Below, piece after piece: positions 7,838-16,905 of a stretch of DNA of 64,000 nt (position 1 is its first letter; the number at the start of each line of letters is the position of its first letter). Source of the stretch: Winogradskyella alexanderae (lineage in GTDB: Bacteria > Bacteroidota > Bacteroidia > Flavobacteriales > Flavobacteriaceae); the NCBI RefSeq assembly GCF_020166335.1, contig NZ_JAIUJR010000005.1, positions 179,311 through 243,310 on the forward strand, written 5' to 3'. Position numbers and translations under genes: made by a program. The notes below the pieces were generated by a model. It had not been told where the DNA came from, made no database searches, and saw only the letters and a list, made by a program, of their open reading frames with translations.

Positions 7838-8770
7838 ATGAAAAACTTCACTTTGTTGTTTATCGCTTTAGTGTGCATTTTAAATGCGCATTCTCAAGAT
7901 AACCTATCTAATAAAAGCCTAAAAATAAAACTTCCTATACCCTCGTTTAATAAGATAAACGATGTCCATGAGATTGAAATTCCAATAGTTAAAAAGGAAA
8001 CTGTCATTAGCCCCAGATTTGATATAAAGTCTGAGTATTGGGATACGACTGTTTACAATCCTTATAAAGATTACGTCATAGCCTATCCGTTTAAAATTGA
8101 ATTTGAGGATTCGCTCTATGCTTCACCAATCAATAAAGCAAAAGTAATTACCTCTAGATATGGTTGGCGACGTGGAAGGCCACATAAAGGAATAGATATA
8201 GATTTGGTAACTGGAGACAGCGTAGTATCTATGTTAGACGGTATTGTGCGTTTTGCTCGATATAGTCGTGGCCATGGCAGAACTGTTGTTGTAAGGCATT
8301 ACAATGGTTTAGAAACAACATATGCGCATTTGTCCCATATTGCAGTAAAAGCCAATGATAGTGTGGTAAAAGGGCAATATTTAGGTAAAGGCGGTAATAC
8401 AGGAAATTCTAGGGGAAGTCACTTGCATCTTGTTACGAGTTTTAAAGGCGAAAATATTCATCCTGAATATCTATTTGATTTTTCTGAGGATAATAAGATT
8501 CGTTCAGGAGAGCTCTGGGTTACAAGAAAATGGACTAGAGCGCGATACCACAACTCTAGACGCCCATCTAAATTGGCTTTGTTTAAATCTGAAGAGGAGG
8601 CTCGAAAAAGCTTAATCAAACAGACTAAAGTTTATATTGTTAGACGCGGCGATACGTTATCTAGGATTTCAAAACGAAATAATATCACAATAGCGTCTAT
8701 TTGCAAGACAAATGCAATACGAAGAAATTCAACCTTAAGAATTGGCCAAAAGTTGGTCTTAGAGCTTTGA
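7838..8770 (+). CDS. M23 metallopeptidase with C-terminal LysM domain
   Basis: This 310-residue exported cell-wall hydrolase starts at ATG 7838, giving a clean signal peptide (MKNFTLLFIALVCILNAHSQ). The LytM/M23 domain (about 95-225) carries the zinc ligands H116 and D120 (PHKGIDID) and the HLH motif H195-H197. A YAHLSH strand between them is typical of active members. The C-terminus (about 262-310, VYIVRRGDTLSRISKR...GQKLVLEL) is a LysM peptidoglycan-binding domain. The expected reaction is cleavage of peptidoglycan cross-bridges in the periplasm. The last 12 bases overlap the convergent gene at 8759-9226. Confidence 0.92.
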   Translation: MKNFTLLFIALVCILNAHSQDNLSNKSLKIKLPIPSFNKINDVHEIEIPIVKKETVISPRFDIKSEYWDTTVYNPYKDYVIAYPFKIEFEDSLYASPINKAKVITSRYGWRRGRPHKGIDIDLVTGDSVVSMLDGIVRFARYSRGHGRTVVVRHYNGLETTYAHLSHIAVKANDSVVKGQYLGKGGNTGNSRGSHLHLVTSFKGENIHPEYLFDFSEDNKIRSGELWVTRKWTRARYHNSRRPSKLALFKSEEEARKSLIKQTKVYIVRRGDTLSRISKRNNITIASICKTNAIRRNSTLRIGQKLVLEL

Positions 8771-9226
8771 TTTTATTGGAATATAGAAGTCTTCTTCAGA
8801 TTTCTCACTTCCGTTGATGTATTTTTTACCCATAACTTGAAAGTGAGGTCTATCATCAATTACACAACCTGATGTTGGTAACCACTCCGATAGAATTTTA
8901 CGATAAAGACCACCAGCATCAGTTCCTTTTAAAACAAATACTGCATATTCTCCTTTGGGAATTGTAAAGCCAACTAATCCATCTGGAATATTTTTTAAAT
9001 CGGTTACCTCGGTACAAGCCATGATATCATAAGGCTGACGAGTGTCATTAAAATTGGCGTAGTACTGTAATGCAATTAATTCTTGCCCTACATTATTATC
9101 AATTTTATACTTGTTTGGCATGAATTGTTTCCATAGTGCAATTATTTGCTGCATTTCGCCGTGATGCATACTTGACTGCATGCCAATGACATACTTTTTA
9201 TCTACGGTTTCAATTTTTGGATTCAA
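8759..9226 (-). CDS. GyrI-like effector-binding-domain protein
   Basis: This 155-residue cytoplasmic protein corresponds to a stand-alone GyrI-like small-molecule-binding domain, the domain also found at the C-terminus of some AraC/MerR regulators. Evidence is the start (MNPKIETVDKKYVIGMQ), the central Y-DIMACTEV strand, the GFTIPKGEYAVFVLKG strand and a final DDRPHFQVMGKKY followed by FYIPIK. No DNA-binding domain is attached, so it may sequester a ligand or bind a partner. It overlaps the convergent M23 gene by 12 bases and is followed upstream by the cold-shock gene, 35 bp away. Confidence 0.75.
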   Translation of the reverse strand: MNPKIETVDKKYVIGMQSSMHHGEMQQIIALWKQFMPNKYKIDNNVGQELIALQYYANFNDTRQPYDIMACTEVTDLKNIPDGLVGFTIPKGEYAVFVLKGTDAGGLYRKILSEWLPTSGCVIDDRPHFQVMGKKYINGSEKSEEDFYIPIKSKL

Positions 9227-9261
9227 TCTATTTATCGTCTTTAAAGGACTAAAAATAAGAC

Positions 9262-9717
9262 CTAGGATTTTTTTACTCTTACGGCATTCATTCCTTTTTG
9301 GCCTTTTTCAAGCTCAAAAGTCACTTTGTCATTTTCAATGATATCATCTATGATACCGCTAATATGGGTGAAATACTTTTCATTTGTCTCGATATCTATA
9401 ATGAAACCAAATCCTTTTGAACTGTCAAAAAACGAAACTTTACCCTTTCTAATTGGGTCAAATTCTTCATCGGTTTCTTCCTTTTTTGGTATGCCTAATT
9501 CAATATTTTCAGCTTTTACCTTTACCTTCATTGAAGGGTCTGGTGGTGTATCCGTTAAATTACCGTTGTAATCTACATAAGCGATTGGTATACCTTTAGA
9601 ACCGCCCTCTTCTTTTGCTAGTTTGCGCGCTTCCATTTTTTTACGTTTGTCTTCGCGCTTTTTTAAACGTTTTTTTTCTTTCTCACTTTTACTAAATGTT
9701 TGTTGTGATCTACCCAT
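9262..9717 (-). CDS. cold-shock-domain protein with basic N-terminal extension
   Basis: The protein has 151 residues. Residues about 90-150 form a cold-shock (OB-fold) domain with RNP1 (KGFGFI) and an RNP2-like segment (KYFTHIS), binding single-stranded nucleic acid. The first 35 residues are extremely lysine/arginine-rich (KSEKEKKRLKKREDKRKKME), likely a flexible, charged helix that adds non-specific RNA affinity. A linker of about 50 residues joins them. Flavobacteria carry such long CspA-related proteins beside the short 65-residue ones. Probably an RNA chaperone acting in the cytoplasm. Confidence 0.85.
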   Translation of the reverse strand: MGRSQQTFSKSEKEKKRLKKREDKRKKMEARKLAKEEGGSKGIPIAYVDYNGNLTDTPPDPSMKVKVKAENIELGIPKKEETDEEFDPIRKGKVSFFDSSKGFGFIIDIETNEKYFTHISGIIDDIIENDKVTFELEKGQKGMNAVRVKKS

Positions 9718-9895
9718 GTAATAATATATAATTAATATTTACTTGCTTAAGAAAATACTAATAAAGATTACAGGTTAACAATATTAACAGCGCATCTCAA
9801 AATACCGGAAAAATAACTTGGAATAAATGTTACTTGTGAGGTGTACCTTCAATAAACTTTGATAAAGGTACAATTTCTAATCCAAAAAAATTACT

Positions 9896-10597
9896 TTATA
9901 AACTATAAACAATACCTAACATAATCCTTGGCATTAATCCAGGTTGATTAATTGCATCATTTGCATCACTAAATTCAAATTCTCTATTGTTGTTTTGGTT
10001 ATCATTTCTAGGATTCACATTATCATTATCAGGGCTATAAGACGTATCATGTCCCTTTAAGGTGTTATTAAAAAAATAGTCTAAACCTGCCAAGGCTACA
10101 AGGTCTAATCGTTCAGATATTTTAAAATGAGTTTCTGCACCCAAACCAATTCCAAATTGTCTAGAGGTAACATCAAAATCTTCATTACCGCCTATATACT
10201 TAAAATTAGCTCTAAAGCTTGAATAACGAGGGCCGAATACTATGTAGGCTTCATTTAGATTGAAAAGGTTCGTTTCCCATAAAAAATCAAAACGGTAATC
10301 AAAAGCTTTTGCCTTTTCTTGAGGCACGCCATTAGTGGCATTGTTGATAAAAATTCGTCTTGCGTCTGCTGAGCTTCCTGGGTCTAAGCTCGTGTAGCCA
10401 ACACCGACCCGAAAATGAACAGGTAAGCTTTCAATCGGTTTAATAGCTGTTAAAGTAGTTTGAAACCCTAATCCTCTATTGAATCCGACATTTATTCCCA
10501 AGCCAAATTTAGATTGCTTGTCTGGAGTTGTTTGAGCATTAATAATATTAAATGAAGTAATCATTAGGAATAATCCCATCGTTTTAAGTAGGTTCAT
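9896..10597 (-). CDS. outer-membrane beta-barrel-like exported protein
   Basis: This 233-residue protein has a signal peptide (MNLLKTMGLFLMITSFNIINAQ) followed by alternating amphipathic strands with glycines and aromatic residues and a terminal strand LMPRIMLGIVYSL. This is the layout of small outer-membrane barrels of Bacteroidota. A polar Asn/Asp-rich loop near the C-terminus (SPDNDNVNPRNDNQNNN) would be a surface loop. No specific function can be assigned. It is probably transcribed alone; 91 bp separate it from the upstream flavoprotein gene. Confidence 0.65.
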   Translation of the reverse strand: MNLLKTMGLFLMITSFNIINAQTTPDKQSKFGLGINVGFNRGLGFQTTLTAIKPIESLPVHFRVGVGYTSLDPGSSADARRIFINNATNGVPQEKAKAFDYRFDFLWETNLFNLNEAYIVFGPRYSSFRANFKYIGGNEDFDVTSRQFGIGLGAETHFKISERLDLVALAGLDYFFNNTLKGHDTSYSPDNDNVNPRNDNQNNNREFEFSDANDAINQPGLMPRIMLGIVYSL

Positions 10598-10688
10598 AAT
10601 TTAATTATTAGGTTAAATGTTTGGGGCTGCCAAAATGGCAATAGGATATATACGTATTAAACCTAAAAAAAGATGATATAAATGAAAT

Positions 10689-11969
10689 TTATATATATTC
10701 AGAGGATATGTTCTCAACAACAAGACCATCTTCTAAGCTCATTATTAATCCTTGAGCAGCCCTTTCTCCTGAGAGCATAGCCGCGTTCAATGAACCGTTA
10801 AGTAGATGGTCTCCGGCAAGATAAATATTAGGTTTTAATTGTGTTTCAGTTGGTGAAATCTCATATTGCAAATGTTCTATGTCTGGTAACGCTTGTTTGA
10901 TATGGTAACTTTTCAAGAACTTTACATTGTCAATTTTACAGTACTGTTTTAGTTCTTCTTCTACTCTTTTTATAAGCTCCGTTTGGTCAAGCTCATGTTG
11001 CTTTACAACTGTAACGGATAAAAGTTCTGACTCACCTTTATGCTTCGTTTTTAAACTATTGTGAAAAAAGACATTATTTATTAGTGCTTCTTCATTTGCT
11101 ACTAATCCTATTAAGGGCTTATTGATACTTCGCTTTTCTACTTCAAAATAAAGATTGAAGCAAGACTTCCAATCTGTTTTTTGATCTTTAAGGTTAGTGA
11201 CAAATTGGTTTGGTGCAGTAGCGATTATTGTAAAATGAGTTTCTAGTTGGTCATCATTTTCCAAGATTAATTTATTGTCCCTTACCTCCTTAACCTTGGT
11301 GTTAAATCTAATTTCCGTGTTATTGAGATTAGATTGCAATTGATTTGATATTGCTCCTATTCCTTCCAGTGGTAAGGTAGCCAAACCTTCTCCAAACATT
11401 TTATAAATAAACTCAAACATTATGCTTGATGTTCTTAGCTCTGGCTCAAGAAAAATACCAGTAAAAAAGGGTTTAAAAAATTTGCTAATTATTCTATCGG
11501 AAAAACCATATTCCTTCAAGTAATCTAGTGTTGACTTAGATACTGAACCAAAAATTTCATTGATGGATTTTTTCTTTAACTGTGTATTGAGTTTTAAAAT
11601 TTTGAGTTTATCAGAAAGCGTCCCGACATTGGCCGTTATGGTTGGCCACAATAGGCGGATATCTCTTAGCGGATCGCCAATAGTTTGTGATTTACCCTCA
11701 GAAAAAATAACAGCTCCTGGCAAAAATTCTTGTAGCTTTAATGCTTTGTAATCTAAATGCAATTTAGCCATGGGATAAGCATCTAGCAACACCTGAAACC
11801 CTTGATCCAATTGATAGCCCTCAACAATGTCTGTTTTTATACGCCCTCCTACTCGATCTGATGCTTCAAGAATTATTGGTCTGTAACCGTTTTCCTCAAG
11901 AACTTTTGCTGCGATTAAACCACTAATTCCTGCACCAATAATGTATATAATATATTCTTCGCGCTCCAT
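10689..11969 (-). CDS. FAD-dependent amine-oxidase/protoporphyrinogen-oxidase-like oxidoreductase
   Basis: This 426-residue flavoprotein starts with a Rossmann dinucleotide motif (IIGAGISGLIAAKVL) followed by EASDRVGGRIKTD, the signature of the flavin amine oxidase/phytoene desaturase superfamily. The late segment IYLAGDHLLNGSLNAAMLSGERAA is the FAD-closing motif. Its middle is too diverged to choose between a desaturase, an amine oxidase or a protoporphyrinogen-type oxidase. It starts 7 bp after the stop of the exported gene at 11977-12465, so the two are probably co-transcribed. Confidence 0.85.
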   Translation of the reverse strand: MEREEYIIYIIGAGISGLIAAKVLEENGYRPIILEASDRVGGRIKTDIVEGYQLDQGFQVLLDAYPMAKLHLDYKALKLQEFLPGAVIFSEGKSQTIGDPLRDIRLLWPTITANVGTLSDKLKILKLNTQLKKKSINEIFGSVSKSTLDYLKEYGFSDRIISKFFKPFFTGIFLEPELRTSSIMFEFIYKMFGEGLATLPLEGIGAISNQLQSNLNNTEIRFNTKVKEVRDNKLILENDDQLETHFTIIATAPNQFVTNLKDQKTDWKSCFNLYFEVEKRSINKPLIGLVANEEALINNVFFHNSLKTKHKGESELLSVTVVKQHELDQTELIKRVEEELKQYCKIDNVKFLKSYHIKQALPDIEHLQYEISPTETQLKPNIYLAGDHLLNGSLNAAMLSGERAAQGLIMSLEDGLVVENISSEYI

Positions 11970-11976
11970 GCTCTAT

Positions 11977-12465
11977 CTAAATTCTTTCAATAATTCCTCT
12001 ATACTCAATGCTATCTCTATTGTTTATAACATTTAAAATAGAATTGCCATTAGGCATTATCTTAATTTTAAATTGATAATTAAAATTGTGTACTGTGGTA
12101 TTAAAAGACACTTCTATTATTTTATTGCGTTCATCGCTATAAACCTTATATTCCCTTAAAGCTTGTTTATTTAATTGAATAAGACCAGTCTCGTTATCAG
12201 AGAAGGGTAATAAACTGCCTTCCAACTGACTATTGTTTATTTTTAATGTGCTCAGATTTTTTTCGCGCTGCATTCCATCGTATATCAGGTTAGCACTGAA
12301 TTTAAAATTACCATATTCAACTGTTTGTAATGAATTGTTATAGGTCCTTTCAAAAGAATCTTTCTTCTTATTATTATCCTGAGCATGCAAACTGGATATA
12401 GTGCCTATTCCTAGAACCGTAACAACCAACAACAGTTTACCTAAAGTACTTATGGAATATTTCAT
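11977..12465 (-). CDS. exported DUF4251-like protein
   Basis: This 162-residue protein has a signal peptide (about 1-29, ending SLHAQ). It is strand-rich; the early NFKFSANLIYDG and terminal DSIEYRGIIERI segments resemble the DUF4251 protein at 20545-21105 (FQFNAEFAFPL, TAIRYTGNF). DUF4251 proteins are periplasmic or lipoprotein beta-sandwiches of unknown role in Bacteroidota. The assignment is by internal resemblance only. It is the first gene of a two-gene unit with the FAD oxidoreductase. Confidence 0.55.
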   Translation of the reverse strand: MKYSISTLGKLLLVVTVLGIGTISSLHAQDNNKKKDSFERTYNNSLQTVEYGNFKFSANLIYDGMQREKNLSTLKINNSQLEGSLLPFSDNETGLIQLNKQALREYKVYSDERNKIIEVSFNTTVHNFNYQFKIKIMPNGNSILNVINNRDSIEYRGIIERI

Positions 12466-12589
12466 ACGTTATATTAAGGGTTTAGTTGAATACTTCAATT
12501 TTTATATGCTAAAGATAATTAATAGAATTCTAGTTCTTATGATTTTCTTAAAAGCTGTTAAATTGGTTATTTAAAAGTGCTTTCATTAC

Positions 12590-12597
12590 TATTTTTG
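12590..12597 (+). promoter_or_regulatory. -7 promoter element (TATTTTTG)
   Basis: TATTTTTG at 12590-12597 lies 11 nt before the ATG of the DUF3817 gene, with a TTG at 12563-12565 (24-nt spacer, slightly long). It predicts a very short leader for the DUF3817-MscS operon. Confidence 0.45.
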
Positions 12598-12608
12598 CAA
12601 AAAATTTA

Positions 12609-12905
12609 ATGATGGTTAAACAGTTGTCTTTATTCAGGCTTGTAGCTTTATTGGAAGGATTGTCTTATATCTTATTGTTATTTGTAGCGGTTCCAATAAA
12701 ATATCTCTTAGATGACCCACAATACGTAAAACTTTTAGGAATGCCACACGGATTATTTTTTATCGCTTATATTGTCCTTGCGATTATGGTAAGCACAGAC
12801 ATGAAATGGTCTAATAGGACTATGTTTATTATTATGTTAGCATCTATAATCCCTTTTGGTACTTTTTATATTGACAAAAAATACTTAAGAAATGCTCAAA
12901 TTTAG
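12609..12905 (+). CDS. DUF3817 small integral membrane protein
   Basis: This 98-residue protein has three membrane helices (about 8-28, 46-63, 71-90). The pattern LFRLVALLEGLSYILLLF, then LLGMPHGLFFIAY and a basic C-terminal tail, is typical of DUF3817 proteins. No biochemical role is established for the family. The second codon is also ATG, so the start may be 12612. The gene overlaps the MscS-like gene by 14 bases in another frame, indicating translational coupling. Confidence 0.85.
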   Translation: MMVKQLSLFRLVALLEGLSYILLLFVAVPIKYLLDDPQYVKLLGMPHGLFFIAYIVLAIMVSTDMKWSNRTMFIIMLASIIPFGTFYIDKKYLRNAQI

Positions 12906-14136
12906 CGTGAGACACTACATTTACGATATTTTAATTGAGAAGGGGTTCTCTGAAACTACTGCGCAATATGCAAATATGATTTGTTTGTTAATTGCAGTAT
13001 TATTGATTGCCTTTATAGTAGACTTTATAACTAAACGTATTTTAAGGCGATTCTCAGCAGGTTTAGCAAAACGTACTAAAACCAATTTTGATGACATATT
13101 AATCAGCAACAAACTACCGCGAAATGTAGCCCATATTATACCGCTAATAATTTTAATTGAATTTGTCCCTCAGGTTTTCACAGATTTTGATTATACCGAA
13201 AATATAATTGAAAAAACACTTAAAATAATAGCCATCTTATTAACGCTTCGGATAATAAGAAGTTTTTTAAATTCTGTAAAAGACTATTTAAAAACGCTCT
13301 CAAGATACAAGGATAAACCTATTGACAGCTACATCCAAGTCTTTATGATATTTGGATGGATACTCGGAATATTCGCTATTTTTTCTATACTTACGGGACT
13401 CACCTTCATAAAATTTGCAATATCGTTAGGAACGGCTTCAGCAGTTATCTTGCTTATTTTTAAAGATACAATTTTAGGTTTTGTTGCCAGTATACAAGTT
13501 AGCATTAACGATATGGTGAGGATTGGTGATTGGATTACATTTGAAAAATATGGTGCAGACGGCGATGTTATCGAAATTAGCCTTGCTACAGTTAAAGTTC
13601 AGAATTGGGACAAAACCATAACGACTATCCCAACCTATGCTTTAATATCAGATTCGTTCAAAAACTGGAGAGGTATGATGTCTTCAGGTGGAAGGCGAAT
13701 CAAGCGTTCCGTTATCATAAAAACATCGACCATCAAATTTCTCAATGATGAAGATATTGAACATTTTAAAAACATTGAACTCATCACAAATTACATTAAC
13801 GAGCGTTCAAGTGAAATAAAAAAGTTTAATGCCGACAACAATGTAGATAAGTCCATTTTGATAAACGGTAGAAACCTTACAAACTTTGGTGTTTTTAGAA
13901 AATATCTTCAAACCTATATTGAGCGACATTCGGCTATAAATAAAAATATGACACTGATGGTTAGGCAACTTGAACCAACGCCACAAGGCATACCAATGGA
14001 AATTTATGCCTTTAGTTCTGATATAAGATGGCAGAATTATGAATATATAATGGGCGATATTTTTGACCATGTTCTTGCCGCTGTAACGTATTTTGATTTG
14101 CAAATCTACGAGCTAAGCGTTGCAAACTCAGATTAG
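12892..14136 (+). CDS. MscS-family mechanosensitive channel (YbdG/YnaI-type size)
   Basis: This 414-residue protein has several N-terminal membrane helices (about 24-46, 75-95, 104-125, 148-175) and an MscS core. The last helix includes AISLGTASAVILLIFKDTIL, then a beta domain (VRIGDWITFEKYGADGDVIEI). It mediates ion efflux on osmotic downshock. The protein is longer than E. coli MscS (286 aa) and closer in size to YbdG-type channels. An insert around 280-320 is rich in charged residues. It overlaps the DUF3817 gene by 14 bases, so they form an operon. A second, shorter MscS homolog lies at 15413-16315. Confidence 0.88.
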   Translation: MLKFSVRHYIYDILIEKGFSETTAQYANMICLLIAVLLIAFIVDFITKRILRRFSAGLAKRTKTNFDDILISNKLPRNVAHIIPLIILIEFVPQVFTDFDYTENIIEKTLKIIAILLTLRIIRSFLNSVKDYLKTLSRYKDKPIDSYIQVFMIFGWILGIFAIFSILTGLTFIKFAISLGTASAVILLIFKDTILGFVASIQVSINDMVRIGDWITFEKYGADGDVIEISLATVKVQNWDKTITTIPTYALISDSFKNWRGMMSSGGRRIKRSVIIKTSTIKFLNDEDIEHFKNIELITNYINERSSEIKKFNADNNVDKSILINGRNLTNFGVFRKYLQTYIERHSAINKNMTLMVRQLEPTPQGIPMEIYAFSSDIRWQNYEYIMGDIFDHVLAAVTYFDLQIYELSVANSD

Positions 14137-14251
14137 TATTTAAAACTTACGGATTCATTGTTAATAAGACCGTTAACAACATAATGAACCTTTATTTGTC
14201 TGGCTAAGCATAATAGCTAAATTTAAGTCCAAATTAATCCTAAACCTAGTT

Positions 14252-14668
14252 ATGAATAAACGTACCGACGACCTAATAGCCATTAGACCTGTTATTGCCT
14301 CAGCAAAAATTTACGATTCAATGAGTGAAGACGAGCTATTTCAAAATAAGACGCTCAGACCAATTATTAAAATGCAGCACGATTTGTTTATCGCAGTTTT
14401 TAAAAATTATATTGCCAAGCGCAAAAATGTCTTCTACGAACTATCACTACAAAAGCAGTTGGATTATATTGATAATGCCATCCACAAGGACATGAAATTT
14501 AGAAATTCTATAAAAGGAATGATTATTGGCCAGTTTACTGTTGAAGAGTATGATAATTACATCCAGAATTCATCTGCTTTGAATAAACGCATGATGAATA
14601 TTGTAAAAAATAGGATTATAAACAGTATTCAACTTTTTGTTAAGCCAGAGGTGTTAAAAGCGGTTTAA
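14252..14668 (+). CDS. conserved flavobacterial hypothetical protein (138 aa)
   Basis: This 138-residue, mostly helical, cytoplasmic protein has the sequence elements TLRPIIKMQHDLFIAVF, QLDYIDNAIHKDMKFRN and IGQFTVEEYDNY. Proteins of this type in flavobacteria are sometimes labelled glyoxalase, but no metal-ligand pattern of glyoxalases is visible, so that label is not used. It lies alone, 115 bp after the MscS-like gene. Its last four bases overlap the convergent DUF2461 gene. Function unknown. Confidence 0.6.
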   Translation: MNKRTDDLIAIRPVIASAKIYDSMSEDELFQNKTLRPIIKMQHDLFIAVFKNYIAKRKNVFYELSLQKQLDYIDNAIHKDMKFRNSIKGMIIGQFTVEEYDNYIQNSSALNKRMMNIVKNRIINSIQLFVKPEVLKAV

Positions 14669-15342
14669 AGTAAAGTTTCACCATTTAAATTGGTGGTTAA
14701 TACATCGCTCATATAATCAAAGAAAGGTCTTATTTGCACAAAGGCTTCATTTACCTGATCTAAAAAATCATCTGAAACCACAGCTACATCAGTATATTTT
14801 TTTATAAAGATATATTGCTTTTTTCTGATGAGATCTATTGCTGGATGTGTTTTATCAAATCCTTTTGGAGCAGTTTTTAATTCATCACCTACAAATCCAC
14901 CCCAAATTGAATTGAATGATTTGTTTTCTAGAATTTCTCTCATTTCGCTATCATCCATTTCAAATTCTTTTCTGATTCTAAAAAGGTCGTCTTTATTAGG
15001 TTCCCAAAAACCAGTTGCAATAAAAGATTCATTATTTGGCTGTATGTGAAGATAGTAACCACCTCTTAATTCGGGTTTTTTTCTGTGGAAGGCACCACCA
15101 AAATGGGTTTTATATGGTAATTTATTCTTGGAAAATCTTACATCTCTATAAATCCTGAAGACTTTCACCTTTTCTATTTGATCATGCAAACTCATTAAAC
15201 TTCCCAAATGATTATAAGCCTCCTTTACTTTTGCCTCTATTCCTTTAAATTCTGGTTTGTGTTCATTAAACCAGTCACGGTTGTTGTTTTTAGATAATCT
15301 AATTAAAAATGGTAAGGTTTCCTTTGGAATTGATGTGTGCAT
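14665..15342 (-). CDS. DUF2461 family protein
   Basis: This 225-residue cytoplasmic protein matches the DUF2461 (TIGR02453) family: PFLIRLSKNNNRDWFNEHK at the start, FRIYRDVRFSKNKLPYKTH in the middle, and GGYYLHIQPNNESFIATGFW after it. The Arg/Asp/Lys cluster in RDVRFSKNK is the family hallmark. No enzymatic role is established. It overlaps the convergent 138-aa gene by four bases and has no recognisable neighbour partner. Confidence 0.9.
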   Translation of the reverse strand: MHTSIPKETLPFLIRLSKNNNRDWFNEHKPEFKGIEAKVKEAYNHLGSLMSLHDQIEKVKVFRIYRDVRFSKNKLPYKTHFGGAFHRKKPELRGGYYLHIQPNNESFIATGFWEPNKDDLFRIRKEFEMDDSEMREILENKSFNSIWGGFVGDELKTAPKGFDKTHPAIDLIRKKQYIFIKKYTDVAVVSDDFLDQVNEAFVQIRPFFDYMSDVLTTNLNGETLL

Positions 15343-15371
15343 TATAACTGTGTTTTAAATAAAAATAAAAA

Positions 15372-15394
15372 AAGCCATCTGTTTTAGATGGCTT
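15372..15394 (-). terminator. rho-independent terminator of the MscS gene
   Basis: AAGCCATCT (15372-15380) and AGATGGCTT (15386-15394) form a 9-bp stem with a 5-nt loop. On the minus strand it is followed by a T-rich run, 19 bp beyond the MscS stop codon. Confidence 0.85.
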
Positions 15395-15412
15395 CTTAAC
15401 TACTTATTAACT

Positions 15413-16315
15413 TTAGTTATTGGAAAAAGCGTCTTGCAAATCTGGAGTATTGACTTTTAATTTATTGTCAAATTGAAGCGTTCTAATAGGAAACGGAATA
15501 TTGATTCCGGCTTTATCATAAGCCTTTTTAATCTCAATAATAGCTTTGGTTTTAGCCCTCAATTTTTCTAGCATACTTTCTGCATCAATCCAGAATCTAC
15601 AAAGGTAATTTATGGAGCTATCACCAAATTCGGTATAATAAAATTCAACGTCTTCTGATTCTTCCACCTGATCGAAAGTATTGGCTATAGTTTGTTTTGT
15701 GAGTTGTTCAACTTTTTCCAGATCTGATTCGTAGCCAACGCCGCATTCTAAAAAGACACGCATTTTTGTTGTTAGTGAATAATTTTTCAGAGGATTCTCT
15801 AAAATAGTTTTATTTGGAATTACGACAATATTATTATCGGCTTCACGTAATGTAAAGTCCTTGAGATTTATATCTATAACCTCACCAGAAAACCCTGTTG
15901 TCTCTACCCAGTTGCCAATTTGAATCTTTTTTCTAAATGACAAAATTAAACCAGCAAAGGTATTGGCTAAAGTGCCTTGTAGGGCTAGACCTATCACCAA
16001 ACCAACAACTCCAGCACCAGCTAGTAATGACGTTAATGCTTTACCAAGATTCATTACACCCAATGCCATAAATAATCCCATCGAAACCACGATTACAGCC
16101 GTAACCCTAGAAATAGCGTTCTTAATGGATTCTTGCTCAACTTTTCTGGCCACAAGTTTACCTACAAGTCTACTTACGTATTTCGCGGTAAAGTAAGACA
16201 CTGTCATTACTAAAATGGCTAATATAAAGTTGGGGATATATTCTATTGTAGTGTTAAACCAGCCTTGGAGCTTAGTTATTAAAGACTCCCAAGCGGTATT
16301 AAATTGATTTTTCAT
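15413..16315 (-). CDS. mscS: small-conductance mechanosensitive channel MscS
   Basis: This 300-residue protein is close to E. coli MscS in length. Three membrane helices (about 25-45, 70-90, 95-125) end in a Gly/Ala-rich pore helix (GAGVVGLVIGLALQGTLANT). The beta domain carries IQIGNWVETTGFSGEVIDI, and an alpha/beta C-terminus follows (INIPFPIRTLQF). It protects against hypo-osmotic shock by opening under membrane tension. It is transcribed alone, with its own terminator, and follows the dps gene in the same direction with a gap of about 50 bp. Confidence 0.93.
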   Translation of the reverse strand: MKNQFNTAWESLITKLQGWFNTTIEYIPNFILAILVMTVSYFTAKYVSRLVGKLVARKVEQESIKNAISRVTAVIVVSMGLFMALGVMNLGKALTSLLAGAGVVGLVIGLALQGTLANTFAGLILSFRKKIQIGNWVETTGFSGEVIDINLKDFTLREADNNIVVIPNKTILENPLKNYSLTTKMRVFLECGVGYESDLEKVEQLTKQTIANTFDQVEESEDVEFYYTEFGDSSINYLCRFWIDAESMLEKLRAKTKAIIEIKKAYDKAGINIPFPIRTLQFDNKLKVNTPDLQDAFSNN

Positions 16316-16367
16316 AATTTGAATGTTTGGTGCTTCAGTAAATGATTTTTAATCCATGAATTTAAAA

Positions 16368-16865
16368 CTATACAAGGCTATCATTTAATTGCGATGTGGT
16401 TTCTTTTGTAAACGCATCTAACATCCAACTGCTTTTCTCAAGTTCTCTTATGTAAGCTCCGATTAAATCTATGGTACCTTCATCATTGGTTTCCTCTGCT
16501 TTCTTTACAACCTTAGACATTTGCCTTAGCAAAATACTGTGATTTTCCAAGAGCGCTTTCACCATTTCAATATCAGTTAATTTTGAGGAGACCTCTTCAA
16601 TTGACGAAGTCTCTAAATAATCTTTTAGATTGCTCATAGGATGATATCTTAAGGTTAAGATTCGCTCAGCGATTTCATCAATTTTCTTTCTAGCATCTGT
16701 ATACATATCCTCAAATTTTTCGTGCAATTCAAAGAAATTTTCGCCTAAAATATTCCAATGGAAATTTCTTAGATTTTGATAATAAATGTGATAGTCTGCT
16801 AGTAAAGTGTTTAATTCTACAACAGTTGGTAATAATTTTTCGTCGTTAATGTTTAAGTAATTCAT
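16368..16865 (-). CDS. dps: Dps-family ferritin-like DNA-protection protein
   Basis: This 165-residue protein has the Dps inter-subunit ferroxidase ligands H36 (NFHWN), H48 (FFELHEKF), D63 and E67 (DEIAERI). It forms a cytoplasmic dodecamer that oxidises Fe(II) with hydrogen peroxide and stores the iron, protecting DNA. The N-terminus is short and not strongly basic, so DNA binding may be weak. A palindromic site at 16906-16927 upstream suggests oxidative-stress or iron control. It lies just before mscS on the same strand, but each gene seems to have its own transcription signals. Confidence 0.93.
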   Translation of the reverse strand: MNYLNINDEKLLPTVVELNTLLADYHIYYQNLRNFHWNILGENFFELHEKFEDMYTDARKKIDEIAERILTLRYHPMSNLKDYLETSSIEEVSSKLTDIEMVKALLENHSILLRQMSKVVKKAEETNDEGTIDLIGAYIRELEKSSWMLDAFTKETTSQLNDSLV

Positions 16866-16905
16866 AACTATTGTTTTGTTTATATTAATTTTTGTCTCAC
16901 TATAA

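Noticed and set aside
14252..14668. Glyoxalase
   Set aside because: No vicinal-oxygen-chelate strand pattern or metal ligands; the label appears to be a database habit.
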